A stretch of 64,000 bases of DNA, from contig JAVBSN010000011.1 of NCBI GenBank assembly GCA_031547045.1, forward strand, positions 1-64,000, written 5' to 3'. The stretch is from JAVBSN01 sp031547045 (lineage in GTDB: Bacteria; Bacillota; Clostridia; Lachnospirales; Lachnospiraceae). The notes under the pieces are model-generated. The model made no database searches. It saw nothing but the letters and a program-made list of their open reading frames with translations, and was not told the DNA's origin. Shown piece after piece: positions 1-10,500 of the stretch. Position numbers and translations under genes: made by a program. Each line of letters starts with the position of its first letter. Position 1 is the stretch's first letter.

Positions 1-1120
1 TAATATCACTCCATAATCCAAATCCTAGAGAAGATGGCATACCAATCAATATTGTCAATACTGTAACAACAATTGTAGCTAGCTTTCTTTTAATCTTAAA
101 CTCATCACACACAGTGGAAACAACTGCTTCCATTAAAGATATTCCTGATGTTAATGCAGCAAATAGTACTAGTAAAAAGAATACACATCCAATAAATGTA
201 CTCATTGACGTACTTTCAAATACCTTTGGTAAAGTAACAAACATTAACCCTGGTCCCTGATTTAATTTACTCATATCACCATTTGCAAATACAAAAACTG
301 CAGGAATAATCATTAATCCTGCTAAAACAGCAATTAAACTATCAAAAACTTCGATTTGTGAGACTGACTTTTCAATATCATCTTGTTTACTTAGATATGA
401 ACCATAGGTAATCATAATTCCCATAGCAAGTGACAATGAATAAAACATTTGCCCTAATGCTGCAATTATTCCCTCAAAGGTAGTCTTTACCGTAAGATTC
501 TTAAAATTAGGAATAAGAAAATACTTTACTCCCTCTAACGCTCCTGGCAAAGTAACTGCATAGATTGCAACTGCCACAGACAAAAATATTAACAATGGCA
601 TTAGGATTTTACTTGCTTTCTCAATTCCATTCTTTACACCCAATAAAATAATAACCATAATTGCTAATACAAATATTGCCTGTAATATAATAGGTTCTAC
701 TGGTTTTGAGATAAAATCATCAAAGTAAGATACTTCACCACTATCAACTGCCATGGCTGAATGTTCACCACTTAAATATCCAATAAAATATTTAATTACC
801 CAACCACCTATTACACTGTAATAAGGTAAAATTAGAAATGCTATCAATGATGCAATAATACCTACAAATTTATACTTTTTATTTAATACTGAAAATGCAC
901 TTATAGGGCTTTTACCTGTTTTTCTTCCTAATGCAATCTCTGATGTCATAATTGAAAAACCAAAAGTTAGTACAAAGAAAATATAAAATATTAAAAATAC
1001 GCCTCCACCATATTTAGCTGCTAAATATGGAAACCTCCATATATTTCCCAATCCAATTGCAGATCCTGCCGCCGCTAATACAAATCCTAGTTTATTTGAA
1101 AATTGACTTCTCTTCTCCAT
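1..1120 (-). CDS. Neurotransmitter:sodium symporter (NSS/SNF) family transporter, C-terminus cut by the window edge
   Basis: About 373 residues are visible; the 3' end lies beyond the left edge. The N-terminus begins MEKRSQFSNKLGFVLAAAG and continues SAIGLGNIWRFPYLAAKYGG, the TM1 signature of the NSS (LeuT-like) family, including the unwound GLGNIWRFPY stretch that binds Na+ and substrate. Several further hydrophobic segments follow. The family imports amino acids or related amines with sodium at the cytoplasmic membrane; the substrate cannot be read from sequence. The ATG at 1120 has a GGAGG ribosome site 5-6 bases upstream. A promoter lies just upstream (1159-1187), so the gene starts its own transcript. 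Confidence 0.9.
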   Translation of the reverse strand, partial: MEKRSQFSNKLGFVLAAAGSAIGLGNIWRFPYLAAKYGGGVFLIFYIFFVLTFGFSIMTSEIALGRKTGKSPISAFSVLNKKYKFVGIIASLIAFLILPYYSVIGGWVIKYFIGYLSGEHSAMAVDSGEVSYFDDFISKPVEPIILQAIFVLAIMVIILLGVKNGIEKASKILMPLLIFLSVAVAIYAVTLPGALEGVKYFLIPNFKNLTVKTTFEGIIAALGQMFYSLSLAMGIMITYGSYLSKQDDIEKSVSQIEVFDSLIAVLAGLMIIPAVFVFANGDMSKLNQGPGLMFVTLPKVFESTSMSTFIGCVFFLLVLFAALTSGISLMEAVVSTVCDEFKIKRKLATIVVTVLTILIGMPSSLGFGLWSDI

Positions 1121-1158
1121 TGTGCCTCCAATAAAATATAATTTAAATAATAATTAGT

Positions 1159-1187
1159 ATTATACTAAATTGTTAGAATGGTGTCTA
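1159..1187 (-). promoter_or_regulatory. Sigma-A-like promoter of the NSS transporter
   Basis: On the minus strand, -35 TAGACA (1187-1182) and -10 TATAAT (1164-1159) are separated by 17 bases, about 40 bases before the transporter start codon. Confidence 0.6.
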
Positions 1188-1280
1188 GAGTATCATCTGT
1201 TACCATATAGTATGAGGTTTTGTTATCAATAACCTCCTTATCAATAAATTGGCAAAAAAGTACATTTTCCAATTTATTAG

Positions 1281-1461
1281 ATATATATAAATGCAGGAAC
1301 GTTCGGTAGTTACAATGGTATCTTCTCAAGCAGTGAGAAAGGTAATGTTACAGCAACTACAAGATATGGATTGGATAAAACAGCCATTGATATTAGTTCA
1401 CTTTTAAGCTCAGTTTGAAAATACTGGCGGCGAACCTGTCAAAAATGTGGAACTCATATAA
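1281..1461 (+). pseudogene. Decayed 3' end of an unidentified, possibly secreted, protein gene
   Basis: The gap between the transporter and the subtilase holds two adjoining stretches that read as protein on the plus strand, with no start codon. From 1281 to 1418 one frame reads a Gly/Ser/Thr-rich sequence (NAGTFGSYNGIFSSS ... DKTAIDISSLLSSV) up to a TGA. From 1411 a second frame continues QFENTGGEPVKNVELI to TAA at 1461. The change of frame and lack of a start suggest a frameshifted relic of a beta-rich surface or carbohydrate-binding domain. The parent family was not recognised. A competing frame from the ATG at 1291 also stays open for 39 codons, so the choice of frame is not certain. Confidence 0.35.
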
Positions 1462-1474
1462 TATAAATAACTTT

Positions 1475-1505
1475 AATTTAACTCTCTAATTTTAGGGGTT
1501 AAATT
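1475..1505 (-). terminator. Hairpin terminator after the subtilase gene
   Basis: An inverted repeat (AATTTAAC at 1475-1482, GTTAAATT at 1498-1505) lies directly after the subtilase stop codon. The minus-strand tail is only moderately U-rich. Confidence 0.45.
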
Positions 1506-3221
1506 TTATCCTGACAAACTGTCACTTACACACAGTGCTCCATAGCCTGTCATATAATTTGGGGTTTCCATACCTGGCAACTGCCTTGCTCCCCTAATTA
1601 AATATGCCTTTAATTTCTCTCCATACATATATGGGTCATTTCCGTTTACAATACCCCACTCCATTAATAATGCTGCTGCACCTGCTACAAAAGGTGTGGC
1701 AAATGATGTTCCTGTTCTACTTGAATATCCCCCTCCAATTGAAGGTGCATTTATTGCAACACCAGGGGCTACTATAGTTGGTTTTACTTCATTTAAAGAA
1801 TTGCTCCCTCTTCCTGAAAAACTAGCATAAGTATTAAACATAGAATTATAAGCTCCAACAGAGATCACATTTCTAGCACTAGATGGTATTGTTAATGTAA
1901 GGTTTTCACTTGGCATTTGAAAAAAGGTACCTGGACTAATTGAAGAAGACACAGGCAACCATATATTATATTCTCCATCAACAATATTTCTAGGTGTAAG
2001 TATTATTTTCCATATACCTGAAAAAATATAATCCTCAGTTGGAATAAATGAAATATATATTTCTTGTTTACTATTATAAGGTGACGGTTCTGAATATATA
2101 GTATTTATTATTGTATCAGTAACTTTAAATTGTGATATATGAGAATACTTACTTATTGGCCCAATTGTAATATTGTTTGGTGTTACCAAACTAACATCAA
2201 AATCGTCTGCAAAGGACTTCCATATTTGAAGATTAATAGACTGTTCGTATGGTGCAATAATAAATTCAATTTCCTGCTCTTGAGCATTTACTAAAGTACC
2301 ACTGGTATGTCTTCCCATTATACCCTCATTACCAGTACCAATAGCTATGGATATTTTATAATCATTGCTTATACTATCTATATATGCTTCCACAATACTC
2401 GAACCATTATGATCACCATAATTATTACCAAAACTAAGATTAATTACTATAGGAATATTTTCATCTATCGCATTTTTAACCACATAATCTAAACCAGTCA
2501 TTAATTCAATAGTATTAAAAAAACTTCCAGTTCTAGCTCTCTTCAATTTAACCACAAGAATACTAGAATTGGGTGCAACCCCCACATTTCTTTCATTTGA
2601 AGCTCTACCATTACCACATGCAATGCCTGTAACGGCTGTTCCATGCCCAGAAGTGTCTATAATCTCCACTGGCTGACCCTCTAACAACATTCTGTTAATA
2701 TCTTCACTTGTATATTCACTGCCTTCAAAAAAACCTTGAGGCGGATTTCCTGGAACTCCCTGATCCCATATTTTAAATATTCTAGTACTTCCATCATCAT
2801 TTCTAAAATCAGGATGTGTTATATCAATACCACTATCAAGAACAGCAACTATTGTGCCTTTGCCAGTTAAATTGTAATCTGGTAATCTAACACGCTCAAT
2901 ACAAGATGCTCTTATACCTTCCATTTCTTCTAAAATAAGTGTTTTAGGCTTTTCTACATACAATATTTCTGGATAAGTTGCTAATGCGCCTATTAGATTT
3001 TCTCTTATTCTAACAATGGCATAACCATTAAATAAAGGAGTAGCCAAAGCTCCTAGCTTGGACACTACTCCTTCAATATCACCTACATATTTAACTATTA
3101 ATTCCCATTCATCAAATTCTTCCTCATATCCAACATTAAGATCAACGCTCTTTTCCCTACTTTCTTCATCAACACTAAGGGATAGTTGAAGTTCAGGATC
3201 TATTTTAGCACTGGTACCCAT
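1506..3221 (-). CDS. S8 family subtilisin-like serine protease (Csp-like)
   Basis: 571 residues with a complete catalytic triad: Asp129 in AVLDSGIDI, His193 in SGHGTAVTGIACG and Ser506 in GTSFATPFVAGAA. A probable oxyanion Asn lies in AIGTGNEG. Residues about 35-100 resemble the short propeptide of clostridial Csp proteases. The stretch between His and Ser is enlarged, as in Csp proteins with an inserted jelly-roll domain. No signal peptide is evident. In Clostridia such enzymes (CspB/CspBA) process the germination cortex lysin SleC; that role is only inferred, since no sleC is nearby. It could also be one of the many uncharacterised Csp paralogues in Lachnospirales. The ATG at 3221 has a weak AGG ribosome site. 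A hairpin follows the stop. Confidence 0.9.
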   Translation of the reverse strand: MGTSAKIDPELQLSLSVDEESREKSVDLNVGYEEEFDEWELIVKYVGDIEGVVSKLGALATPLFNGYAIVRIRENLIGALATYPEILYVEKPKTLILEEMEGIRASCIERVRLPDYNLTGKGTIVAVLDSGIDITHPDFRNDDGSTRIFKIWDQGVPGNPPQGFFEGSEYTSEDINRMLLEGQPVEIIDTSGHGTAVTGIACGNGRASNERNVGVAPNSSILVVKLKRARTGSFFNTIELMTGLDYVVKNAIDENIPIVINLSFGNNYGDHNGSSIVEAYIDSISNDYKISIAIGTGNEGIMGRHTSGTLVNAQEQEIEFIIAPYEQSINLQIWKSFADDFDVSLVTPNNITIGPISKYSHISQFKVTDTIINTIYSEPSPYNSKQEIYISFIPTEDYIFSGIWKIILTPRNIVDGEYNIWLPVSSSISPGTFFQMPSENLTLTIPSSARNVISVGAYNSMFNTYASFSGRGSNSLNEVKPTIVAPGVAINAPSIGGGYSSRTGTSFATPFVAGAAALLMEWGIVNGNDPYMYGEKLKAYLIRGARQLPGMETPNYMTGYGALCVSDSLSG

Positions 3222-3300
3222 ACATAATCAACCTATATACTATTTATAATAATACTATGACTAAAATATGTATTTAATTACACTATACTTAAATATATTC

Positions 3301-4644
3301 TTAATCGTTCTTTATTTTTCTGATTACATATCTATTTCTTCCAGCCTCTTTAGCATCATATAGTGCTATATCAGACTCTGTATAATATCTACGATAACTC
3401 TTTACATTATCTGCCGCCAAAGCTATACCTATACTAGCTGTTATTTCATAATCATCAATAACATCAATAGACTTTATTCCTTTACGAATACTTTCTACTC
3501 TCTTTTGAATATCTTTCTCTGACCAATTTCCCATACTAAATACAGTAAATTCATCGCCTCCCATCCTTGCAACAAAATCTGTATTGCAAAAATTGGCTTT
3601 TATAACATCAGCAAACTCTTTTATTACTTTATCTCCAATATCATGACCCCAGTTGTCATTTATTCTTTTAAAATAATCTATATCTATCATTAAAAATATA
3701 CTTCTCTCACAATTATCCGTATTAGTTAAATAGTTTTTAACCCTTTGAACAAATGTCAATCTATTAGAAAGTCCTGTTAAAGAATCTGTTTCTGCCTTTT
3801 GCGTAACTATCTGAAGATTTTCAATATATTCTTGAATCTTATTATCCATTGACTTAATTGTTTCTGCTAAAGTTTGCAGTTCATCATTGGTATTAATTTC
3901 CAAACTTTCTATACTACTATTTGCCTCTGCTCCATCATCATCAATTATGGCAAAACGTTTTGCCGCAAATGAAATTTTATCAATAGGATCTAATACCATA
4001 TGGCGAAATAGTTTAATAAATGCTAATGTCATAAATACTGATATAATTAATGATGCAATAATTAGCTCAATTGTAAACTCTCTCTGTTGACTCATAATAT
4101 GCTCCATAGAATAATCAACACCTAAATAACCCACAAACTGTTTATCACTATTATAAAAAGGTAAATATATACTAAGAAGCTCTCCATACTCTTCATCGGA
4201 TGCAATTGGTCCAAATGGTTTCCCTGCTGCTAATTGCTTTCTATATTTATTAAAACTATCATACCATTCCATATAATATCCCAACTCACACCTGTTATCG
4301 GTATTATCAGTATCAAAAATATATGTGGAACCGTTTTCATCTGGTACAAACACATATAAATATGTTGCTCCCGCTCCCTCACTAAGTAATCTCATACTTT
4401 CAAGAGTTTTGTTATATTCTTCATCCTCTTCAAGGGTTTCCATATAATAATCAATTTTATCCCAATCTACATCCTTGGCCGCCGTATTTATAAGAACTGT
4501 TCCTTTTTTCTCGTATTGCTCTACTATTTGTTTATAGTATATTCGGTGCCCTATTAAAATAATAAGTATACTTATCAGTAAACCCATTAACATAATAGTG
4601 ACAAAAAATTTAAAACTTAATGAAAGTTTTCTCTTTTTCTCCAT
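3301..4644 (-). CDS. Membrane-anchored diguanylate cyclase (GGDEF)
   Basis: 447 residues from the chosen start. One transmembrane helix (about 10-32), an extracytoplasmic sensor-like region (about 35-195) and a second helix (about 200-220) precede a short linker and a C-terminal GGDEF domain with intact GGDEF at residues 362-366 and a preceding DxLTGLxNR-type motif. It should make cyclic di-GMP from GTP. The position of the inhibitory I-site reads CNTD instead of RxxD, so product inhibition is probably lost. The frame stays open to 4722, but the ATG at 4644 has a GGAGAT ribosome site seven bases upstream, whereas a start at 4722 would run into the upstream permease gene. It is the last gene after the ABC transporter genes and may be co-transcribed with them. 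Confidence 0.9.
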   Translation of the reverse strand: MEKKRKLSLSFKFFVTIMLMGLLISILIILIGHRIYYKQIVEQYEKKGTVLINTAAKDVDWDKIDYYMETLEEDEEYNKTLESMRLLSEGAGATYLYVFVPDENGSTYIFDTDNTDNRCELGYYMEWYDSFNKYRKQLAAGKPFGPIASDEEYGELLSIYLPFYNSDKQFVGYLGVDYSMEHIMSQQREFTIELIIASLIISVFMTLAFIKLFRHMVLDPIDKISFAAKRFAIIDDDGAEANSSIESLEINTNDELQTLAETIKSMDNKIQEYIENLQIVTQKAETDSLTGLSNRLTFVQRVKNYLTNTDNCERSIFLMIDIDYFKRINDNWGHDIGDKVIKEFADVIKANFCNTDFVARMGGDEFTVFSMGNWSEKDIQKRVESIRKGIKSIDVIDDYEITASIGIALAADNVKSYRRYYTESDIALYDAKEAGRNRYVIRKIKND

Positions 4645-4679
4645 TTTAATATCTCCAATTTTAAATTTATGTATAAATT

Positions 4680-5489
4680 TTACGATCCTGTCCCTGAATA
4701 ACTCATTGCACCCTTCATCCACATTTTATAACTTATATAGAAAAATACAACCCCTATAATTGGTGATAACCAAGTAAGTAATGGTACATTATCTGCCCTT
4801 AAGAAAAACATACTTGGATAATATGCAATAAACGCTATTGGTATAATAAATGTGAATATAAATCTAAATATTGGATTAAATATTGTTATTGGATACTTTG
4901 CATAATCTTTAAACTTAAATGCAAATACCATAACTATACCTGAATTTACAATCCAAAAACACGTAGCTGCTGCAAGATTCATTAATGCAATCATAAAAAG
5001 TGATGCTGAAAATAAGCTTATTATAAGTTGCAATATTGTTATTATGGTAAATGGTAATCCTAACTTAATCCACGAATATATTAGTATTCCACCACCCATT
5101 ACCAACTGACCTAATCCTTTTATATCAAACACCTCTGATATAAAATAAAAGAATATATTTATAGGCCTAAAACAATATTTAATAAAATCACCAGAATATA
5201 CATAAGCTCTAAGATTCCAATTATTATCAAAAAAACATTGAACAGGTGTTAATGATAATAAGGAAAAGCCATATAAAAATAACATTTCATAATAGGTCCA
5301 TCCCATTACAGACGGAAAGTTCTGAAACATAATCCAAAAAGCCACAAATCCAGATATATTAGTGCATATCATACCAATAGTAGATATTATAAAATCTGCT
5401 CTATAACTCATTTTACTTTTTAAATCTTGTGCTAATATCTTAAAGTATATTTTTGAATAATACCTTAAGCCTCTTCTACCTAACTCCAT
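4680..5489 (-). CDS. ABC-2 type exporter permease (COG3694-like)
   Basis: 269 residues with about six hydrophobic membrane segments and no ATPase motif. It follows a second permease (5497-6315) and a COG4586-like ATPase (6312-7382) with almost no gaps, the usual ATPase/permease/permease order of this exporter class in Firmicutes. The substrate is unknown. The ATG at 5489 has AGGTGA as ribosome site. Confidence 0.85.
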   Translation of the reverse strand: MELGRRGLRYYSKIYFKILAQDLKSKMSYRADFIISTIGMICTNISGFVAFWIMFQNFPSVMGWTYYEMLFLYGFSLLSLTPVQCFFDNNWNLRAYVYSGDFIKYCFRPINIFFYFISEVFDIKGLGQLVMGGGILIYSWIKLGLPFTIITILQLIISLFSASLFMIALMNLAAATCFWIVNSGIVMVFAFKFKDYAKYPITIFNPIFRFIFTFIIPIAFIAYYPSMFFLRADNVPLLTWLSPIIGVVFFYISYKMWMKGAMSYSGTGS

Positions 5490-5496
5490 ACTTCAC

Positions 5497-6315
5497 CTAC
5501 CCACCATTTACTGTTATCACTTTTTTAGAGGCAGACCAAAATAATCTACTTATAACAATCATAATAACAGCCCACAATAACTGAACCAATATCATTTTCC
5601 CATAATCAACTAAACTAAATTCTTTCCCAATAAGTATCTGCAATGGTGTATTGTATATAGCTTGAAATGGCATATAATTAACTATTTTTTGCAAAACTTC
5701 TGGAAAAAAAGCTATAGGTATGGTTGCACCAGATAATAGTAGCACTACAACCTCTTTCATAATATTAATTCCCCATGATGATTCCGTATATAAACACACT
5801 GTACTTATAATAAAATCTATAGAAAAATTAATTGCTATGGCTATTATAACACTTAATAAAAAGAATACTATATTAATTCCAAATATAATACCACCCTTTG
5901 TAATAAAATATACCACAAGAAAAGTAGGTAAAAATGTAATAAGAAAAGACGTTACAATACCTCCTGAGCACTGAAAAAACATATACACTTCAAAATCCAT
6001 AGGTTTTAACATATTCAAAATTATTCTACCTGATTGAACATCTCTACCTATTTCCCATACAAGCCAAACCTCCATCAAGCTAAATAATGCTGTAGCAAGA
6101 ACAAGGTATATCATTGTATCATTAAAAGACATTCCATTAACTATTTGATCGGGGCTAGATGCATATACAGCCTTCCACAAAAAGTAAATAAATATCAAAT
6201 ATATTATATTCCCTACTAATGTAACTAAGTATGATGCTCGAAAAGATAAGCCTTCTACAATTCCAGCTCTAGTTAGAGTAAGGTATTTTTTTAGGGAAAA
6301 CTTTCTTTCCATCAT
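5497..6315 (-). CDS. ABC-2 type exporter permease (COG4587-like)
   Basis: 272 residues, about six membrane helices, starting MMERKFSLKKYLTLTRAGI. It overlaps the 3' end of the ATPase gene by four bases, a sign of translational coupling, and is followed after seven bases by the second permease. Together they form the heterodimeric membrane part of an ABC exporter whose substrate is not evident. Confidence 0.85.
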   Translation of the reverse strand: MMERKFSLKKYLTLTRAGIVEGLSFRASYLVTLVGNIIYLIFIYFLWKAVYASSPDQIVNGMSFNDTMIYLVLATALFSLMEVWLVWEIGRDVQSGRIILNMLKPMDFEVYMFFQCSGGIVTSFLITFLPTFLVVYFITKGGIIFGINIVFFLLSVIIAIAINFSIDFIISTVCLYTESSWGINIMKEVVVLLLSGATIPIAFFPEVLQKIVNYMPFQAIYNTPLQILIGKEFSLVDYGKMILVQLLWAVIMIVISRLFWSASKKVITVNGG

Positions 6316-7382
6316 AGAATACCTCTCTCATATATTTTCTTAATTACACTCTCCGTAGATATTTCTTGAAGTTTGATGTCAATTATAGATTTGTATTCTT
6401 GAACAGAATTAACAACCTCCATAAGTTGCACTTCATCTTCATTTATTAACACATCAACCCACTCTTCGTTCACGTTCACGTTGGTTGATATTGCTTTTGG
6501 ATATTTATTAACAATCATGCTATGTATATCATCAGCAATTATCGCTAATTTTTCTTCACTATTTTCAAAGGAATCCTTACTGAACATAAATCTTGCTGTT
6601 CTGTATGCACCAAAGAAACTTTTCAAATTATCAATGCTATTATCATATAGCATACTACCTTTATCAATAATAACTATACGTTGACACAGTGCATCTACAT
6701 CCCCCATATCATGGGTTGTTAATATAACTGTTGTCCCCTTTTCCTTATTAAGAGCTTTTATTAATTCCCTTATTCTGCTCTTCATAGAAACATCCAGACC
6801 TATTGTAGGTTCATCTAGAAATACAACACTTGGATTATGTAAAAATGCTGCCAAAATATCACATAATGTTCTCTGTCCTAAAGACATTTGTCTTACAGGC
6901 TTACTATATAATTCACTTGCATTAACTAGTGAATCAAAAAACTCTAAATTTTCTTTGTATGTTACATCATCAATACAATATATATCTTTGAGAATCTTAA
7001 ATGACTCAATTACAGGTAAAGCCCACCACAATTGAGATCTCTGCCCAAATACAACACCAATGTCTGCGGCATTCCTTGTTCTGTTTCTATATGGAATCTT
7101 TCCATTCACTAAAATCTCACCATTAGTTGGTTCTAATACTCCAGTCATCATTTTAATTGTAGTACTTTTACCAGCACCATTAGGACCTAAATATCCTACA
7201 ATCTCTCCTGGCATTATATTCATACTAATATCATTTACTGCAACTAAAGTATTATAATCTCTAGAAAACAAGTCCATAACAGAACCTTTAAGTCCTTCTC
7301 TTCTATTAAGAGTCTTATATTCTTTTCTTATATTTTTAATCTCAATTATTGCTTTATTATCCCTCAACAATATACACCCCAC
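6312..7382 (-). CDS. ABC exporter ATP-binding protein (COG4586-like)
   Basis: About 356 residues. Visible motifs: Walker A GPNGAGKST, signature MSLGQR, Walker B VVFLDEPT followed by D-loop GLD, and the switch histidine in LTTHD. The roughly 90-residue C-terminal extension is typical of this exporter subgroup. It powers the two permeases encoded directly downstream. The start is uncertain: GTG at 7382 lacks a ribosome site, while the TTG codons at 7370 and 7367 sit 4-7 bases after GGGGTG, so the true N-terminus may be four or five residues shorter. Confidence 0.88.
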   Translation of the reverse strand: MGCILLRDNKAIIEIKNIRKEYKTLNRREGLKGSVMDLFSRDYNTLVAVNDISMNIMPGEIVGYLGPNGAGKSTTIKMMTGVLEPTNGEILVNGKIPYRNRTRNAADIGVVFGQRSQLWWALPVIESFKILKDIYCIDDVTYKENLEFFDSLVNASELYSKPVRQMSLGQRTLCDILAAFLHNPSVVFLDEPTIGLDVSMKSRIRELIKALNKEKGTTVILTTHDMGDVDALCQRIVIIDKGSMLYDNSIDNLKSFFGAYRTARFMFSKDSFENSEEKLAIIADDIHSMIVNKYPKAISTNVNVNEEWVDVLINEDEVQLMEVVNSVQEYKSIIDIKLQEISTESVIKKIYERGIL

Positions 7383-7523
7383 TACTACTTAAATTTATTA
7401 AATACATATATTGTATATTATTGCATCTAATTCTGTCAATATTATTGAAATTATATATAACATATATTAACCAAAGTATATATATCGCCTAAATTCATAT
7501 CACTTGTTTCAATCCATATTATT

Positions 7524-10500
7524 CTATATGAAACTATATTCCATAGGATTCACTTTCATATATATAACTGAATTACTGGACAGTCTCATACTTCCTTTAC
7601 TAACATTCTTAAACAGAGCCATAAGTTCATATAAAAGCGTGACTTTAATACACTCTGCACATCTGGATATTTCCTTCTCTACAAACTCCATTTTCTTTCT
7701 AATATGGTTCCATAATCCATTCATATTTTCAAAACCATATTCTTTAAACATAGTAATCACATTTTTATTATCAATACATTCATACATAGTAGTAATATCT
7801 TTATTATATACACTCTTCATAGATAACACGATGATCAAACCACTAAGAGCTATCACTATCATTAAAATGTTTAATATTTCATTAAATACATCATTTGTTT
7901 TAGTTTCTATTCCTTTTAATCCACCACCTGCTGATGAATTTGTTGAATCTGTAACGTTTGTTGAATCTGTTGGATTCGTCGGATCTGTTGAATCCGTTTG
8001 ATCAACAGGTGTTACTGGTTCAACTGGAATCTCTTCAAATATTACTTGTATTGTATGCTCAGAAGTAACATTAGTAAATGTATATTCTACTGAGTTTGTA
8101 GCAAATTCTACACCATCAACAATTATTGCACTAACTCTATATCCATCATTAGGAGTAAATCTATAAGTAATATTTCCTTCTTCATCTACATTAGTTAATC
8201 CTGATGGTGATATTTTTCCGTTAGCACCTGCTGATGCTTGAATACCAAATTGATTATGCTTAAATATAACATTTATATTATGGTCTTCCGAAACATCAGT
8301 AATAGTATATGTATAGTTATCCAATGTAACTGGAATACCATTATCGGTTACAGATTCTAAATAATATAATCTAGCTGGCGAAAAATCTAATGTAATACTT
8401 TCTCCATCAAGAACATAATTATCATTACCTGGTAGTACTTGACCTTCTCCTTCAATATTAACATTTACACCATATTGATTTACACCTACAATAGCATATG
8501 AAGAAAAATCTTGCACATACATTGATATATTTCTTCCACTTCTATTAACTGCTATAAGTTCAATTGTACCATCATGCCTTTCATGAAGCACCCTTATATC
8601 TCTCACATTTTCCCAATCATCAGTTAATTCTAAATCAACCTTAATAGGTCTTTCAAGATGGTTGATTTCTGTAGCTCCATCAACATTACCATCAATAATT
8701 TGATATAATGATAAGTCCATTAAATCCATCTTTACCTTATTATGAATATTTGATGTTGCATATTGTGTAAAAGCATCAACTGTACTTAAACTACCTGAAA
8801 AATCACTTGATACTAATCTTATTTCAACATGTTGTCCCGCTGAGACAAGACCATACATATTTTGTTCATTAATACTATTTCTTAAATATTGTTGATTAAT
8901 GCTTGCTATAGCTACTTGAGCATTATTAGCTGTTCCCACTGATAATGAACCTCTTAAAACATGTATTGTATATTCCACTCCATCTACATAGAATGCAATA
9001 TCTGCTTGATTAACATTTTCACCTATTATAATATTTCCATTTTCATCAATAGTTATATTGTTCTTAGGATCATCTTCTTCACCTGGAATTATTGGTTCTA
9101 AATATGAGATATTATTATAAGTAGGGTTCTCAATAGTACCATCTACACTTATTCCGTCTGAATCTGGTGGTATTATCATATGATAACTATTTCCATCACC
9201 ATTATCAGATAATGGTGTATTACCTGTTTCTAAATCCCCTATTTTAAGCCCTGATTGAGAAGATGGGTTATAGCTTTCAGTAGTAAATCCTAATATTTCT
9301 CCATATACCATACCTTCCGAAGTATTAGCATATGCTCTAAACTCATATTCTGTATTAGGATATAAGTTAGTAATAGTAGTATTTGTATTACTTGATAAAG
9401 AAACCTTTTCTTTAATAAATGTTAATTGACCTTTAACTCTGTATTCAAATCCTTTTTCTAATATATTTCCTGATTGAACTTTTCCACTTAAGCTTGCGCT
9501 TTCATAAGTCACGTTATTCGAATCCAATGTTATTACACTAGTATTCTGTGTAATTTCAAATTCTTCTACACTGCCAGTTGTTATTCCACTTCTTGTAGTT
9601 GCAAAAGCATAATATTCATATACAACATTTGTTTCTAAACCATCTATAAATTTTGATATAGCATTATGATCAGTTATATCAACTATTACTTTTGTATAAT
9701 CAACATCAGTAGCCTTCTTATACATAAATCCGCTTTCAATATATCCATTATCTACTGTATTTTCTGTTCCTTTTATAATAGAACCATTTAATGTTGCTGA
9801 CATATCAGTTATTGACGTACTAGCTGAACCTGTCATAACTGTAGGTCTAGTACTAACAACCACTGTAATTACCTTACTACTTTCACAATAATGGTCTGTC
9901 TCTGATCCAGTTGCTATTACCTTAGCAGTACCACTATTTTGTATAGTAACGGTACCACCTAGATCCACTGATATTATGCCACTATCTTTGCTTTCATTAG
10001 CTAGCTCAAAGGTAACTGTACTACCTTCATTTGTTGATACCATATCTAATACAAAACTATTATCATCAGCAAATACATAATATGTTTCTGTTCCATCAAA
10101 TTCAACACCTATAGGATTAACCAACAGATTTCTTGTTATTGTATTATTTAAATATGTTTGTGTAAATACATAGTCATCTCCTGCTGGTTTGTAACTCTTC
10201 TTAGGTGTACTTGCCTCATTACTAAAAGTATACTCCGGTAAAGTCCAATTTGTTGGTGCAGTTCCTAAGGCACTACTATATGCTGTATTATCACCAGTTA
10301 ATGAAAGTGCCCTATATTCACTTGAATTAACATATGCTAATAGACTTGTTTCATTAGCGTTTTCATCATCCGTAGCATCTATATCATTAATACTAGCAAC
10401 ATTTACGGTTAATGTAGGATATATATCAGTGTATTTTACTTTAACTGTCCCTGTTCCACCACCAACTTTTGAATCATAAGTAATTGTGCCAATATACTCT

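Noticed and set aside
1214..1278. Two small hairpins (1214-1236 and 1243-1278) as a riboswitch for the NSS transporter
   Set aside because: They lie upstream of the likely promoter and match no riboswitch consensus.
1291..1410. ATG-initiated plus-strand frame of 39 codons
   Set aside because: No ribosome site and less protein-like than the alternative frames; treated as part of the remnant.
7504..8001. Plus-strand open frame of 165 codons over the 3' end of the giant surface protein gene
   Set aside because: Antisense shadow; repeats of Val-Glu-Ser come from the TDST-type linker on the other strand, and it has no ribosome site.
7940..8010. Short direct repeats as a CRISPR or insertion-site signal
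   Set aside because: They are codon repeats for a Thr/Asp/Ser linker inside the surface protein gene.
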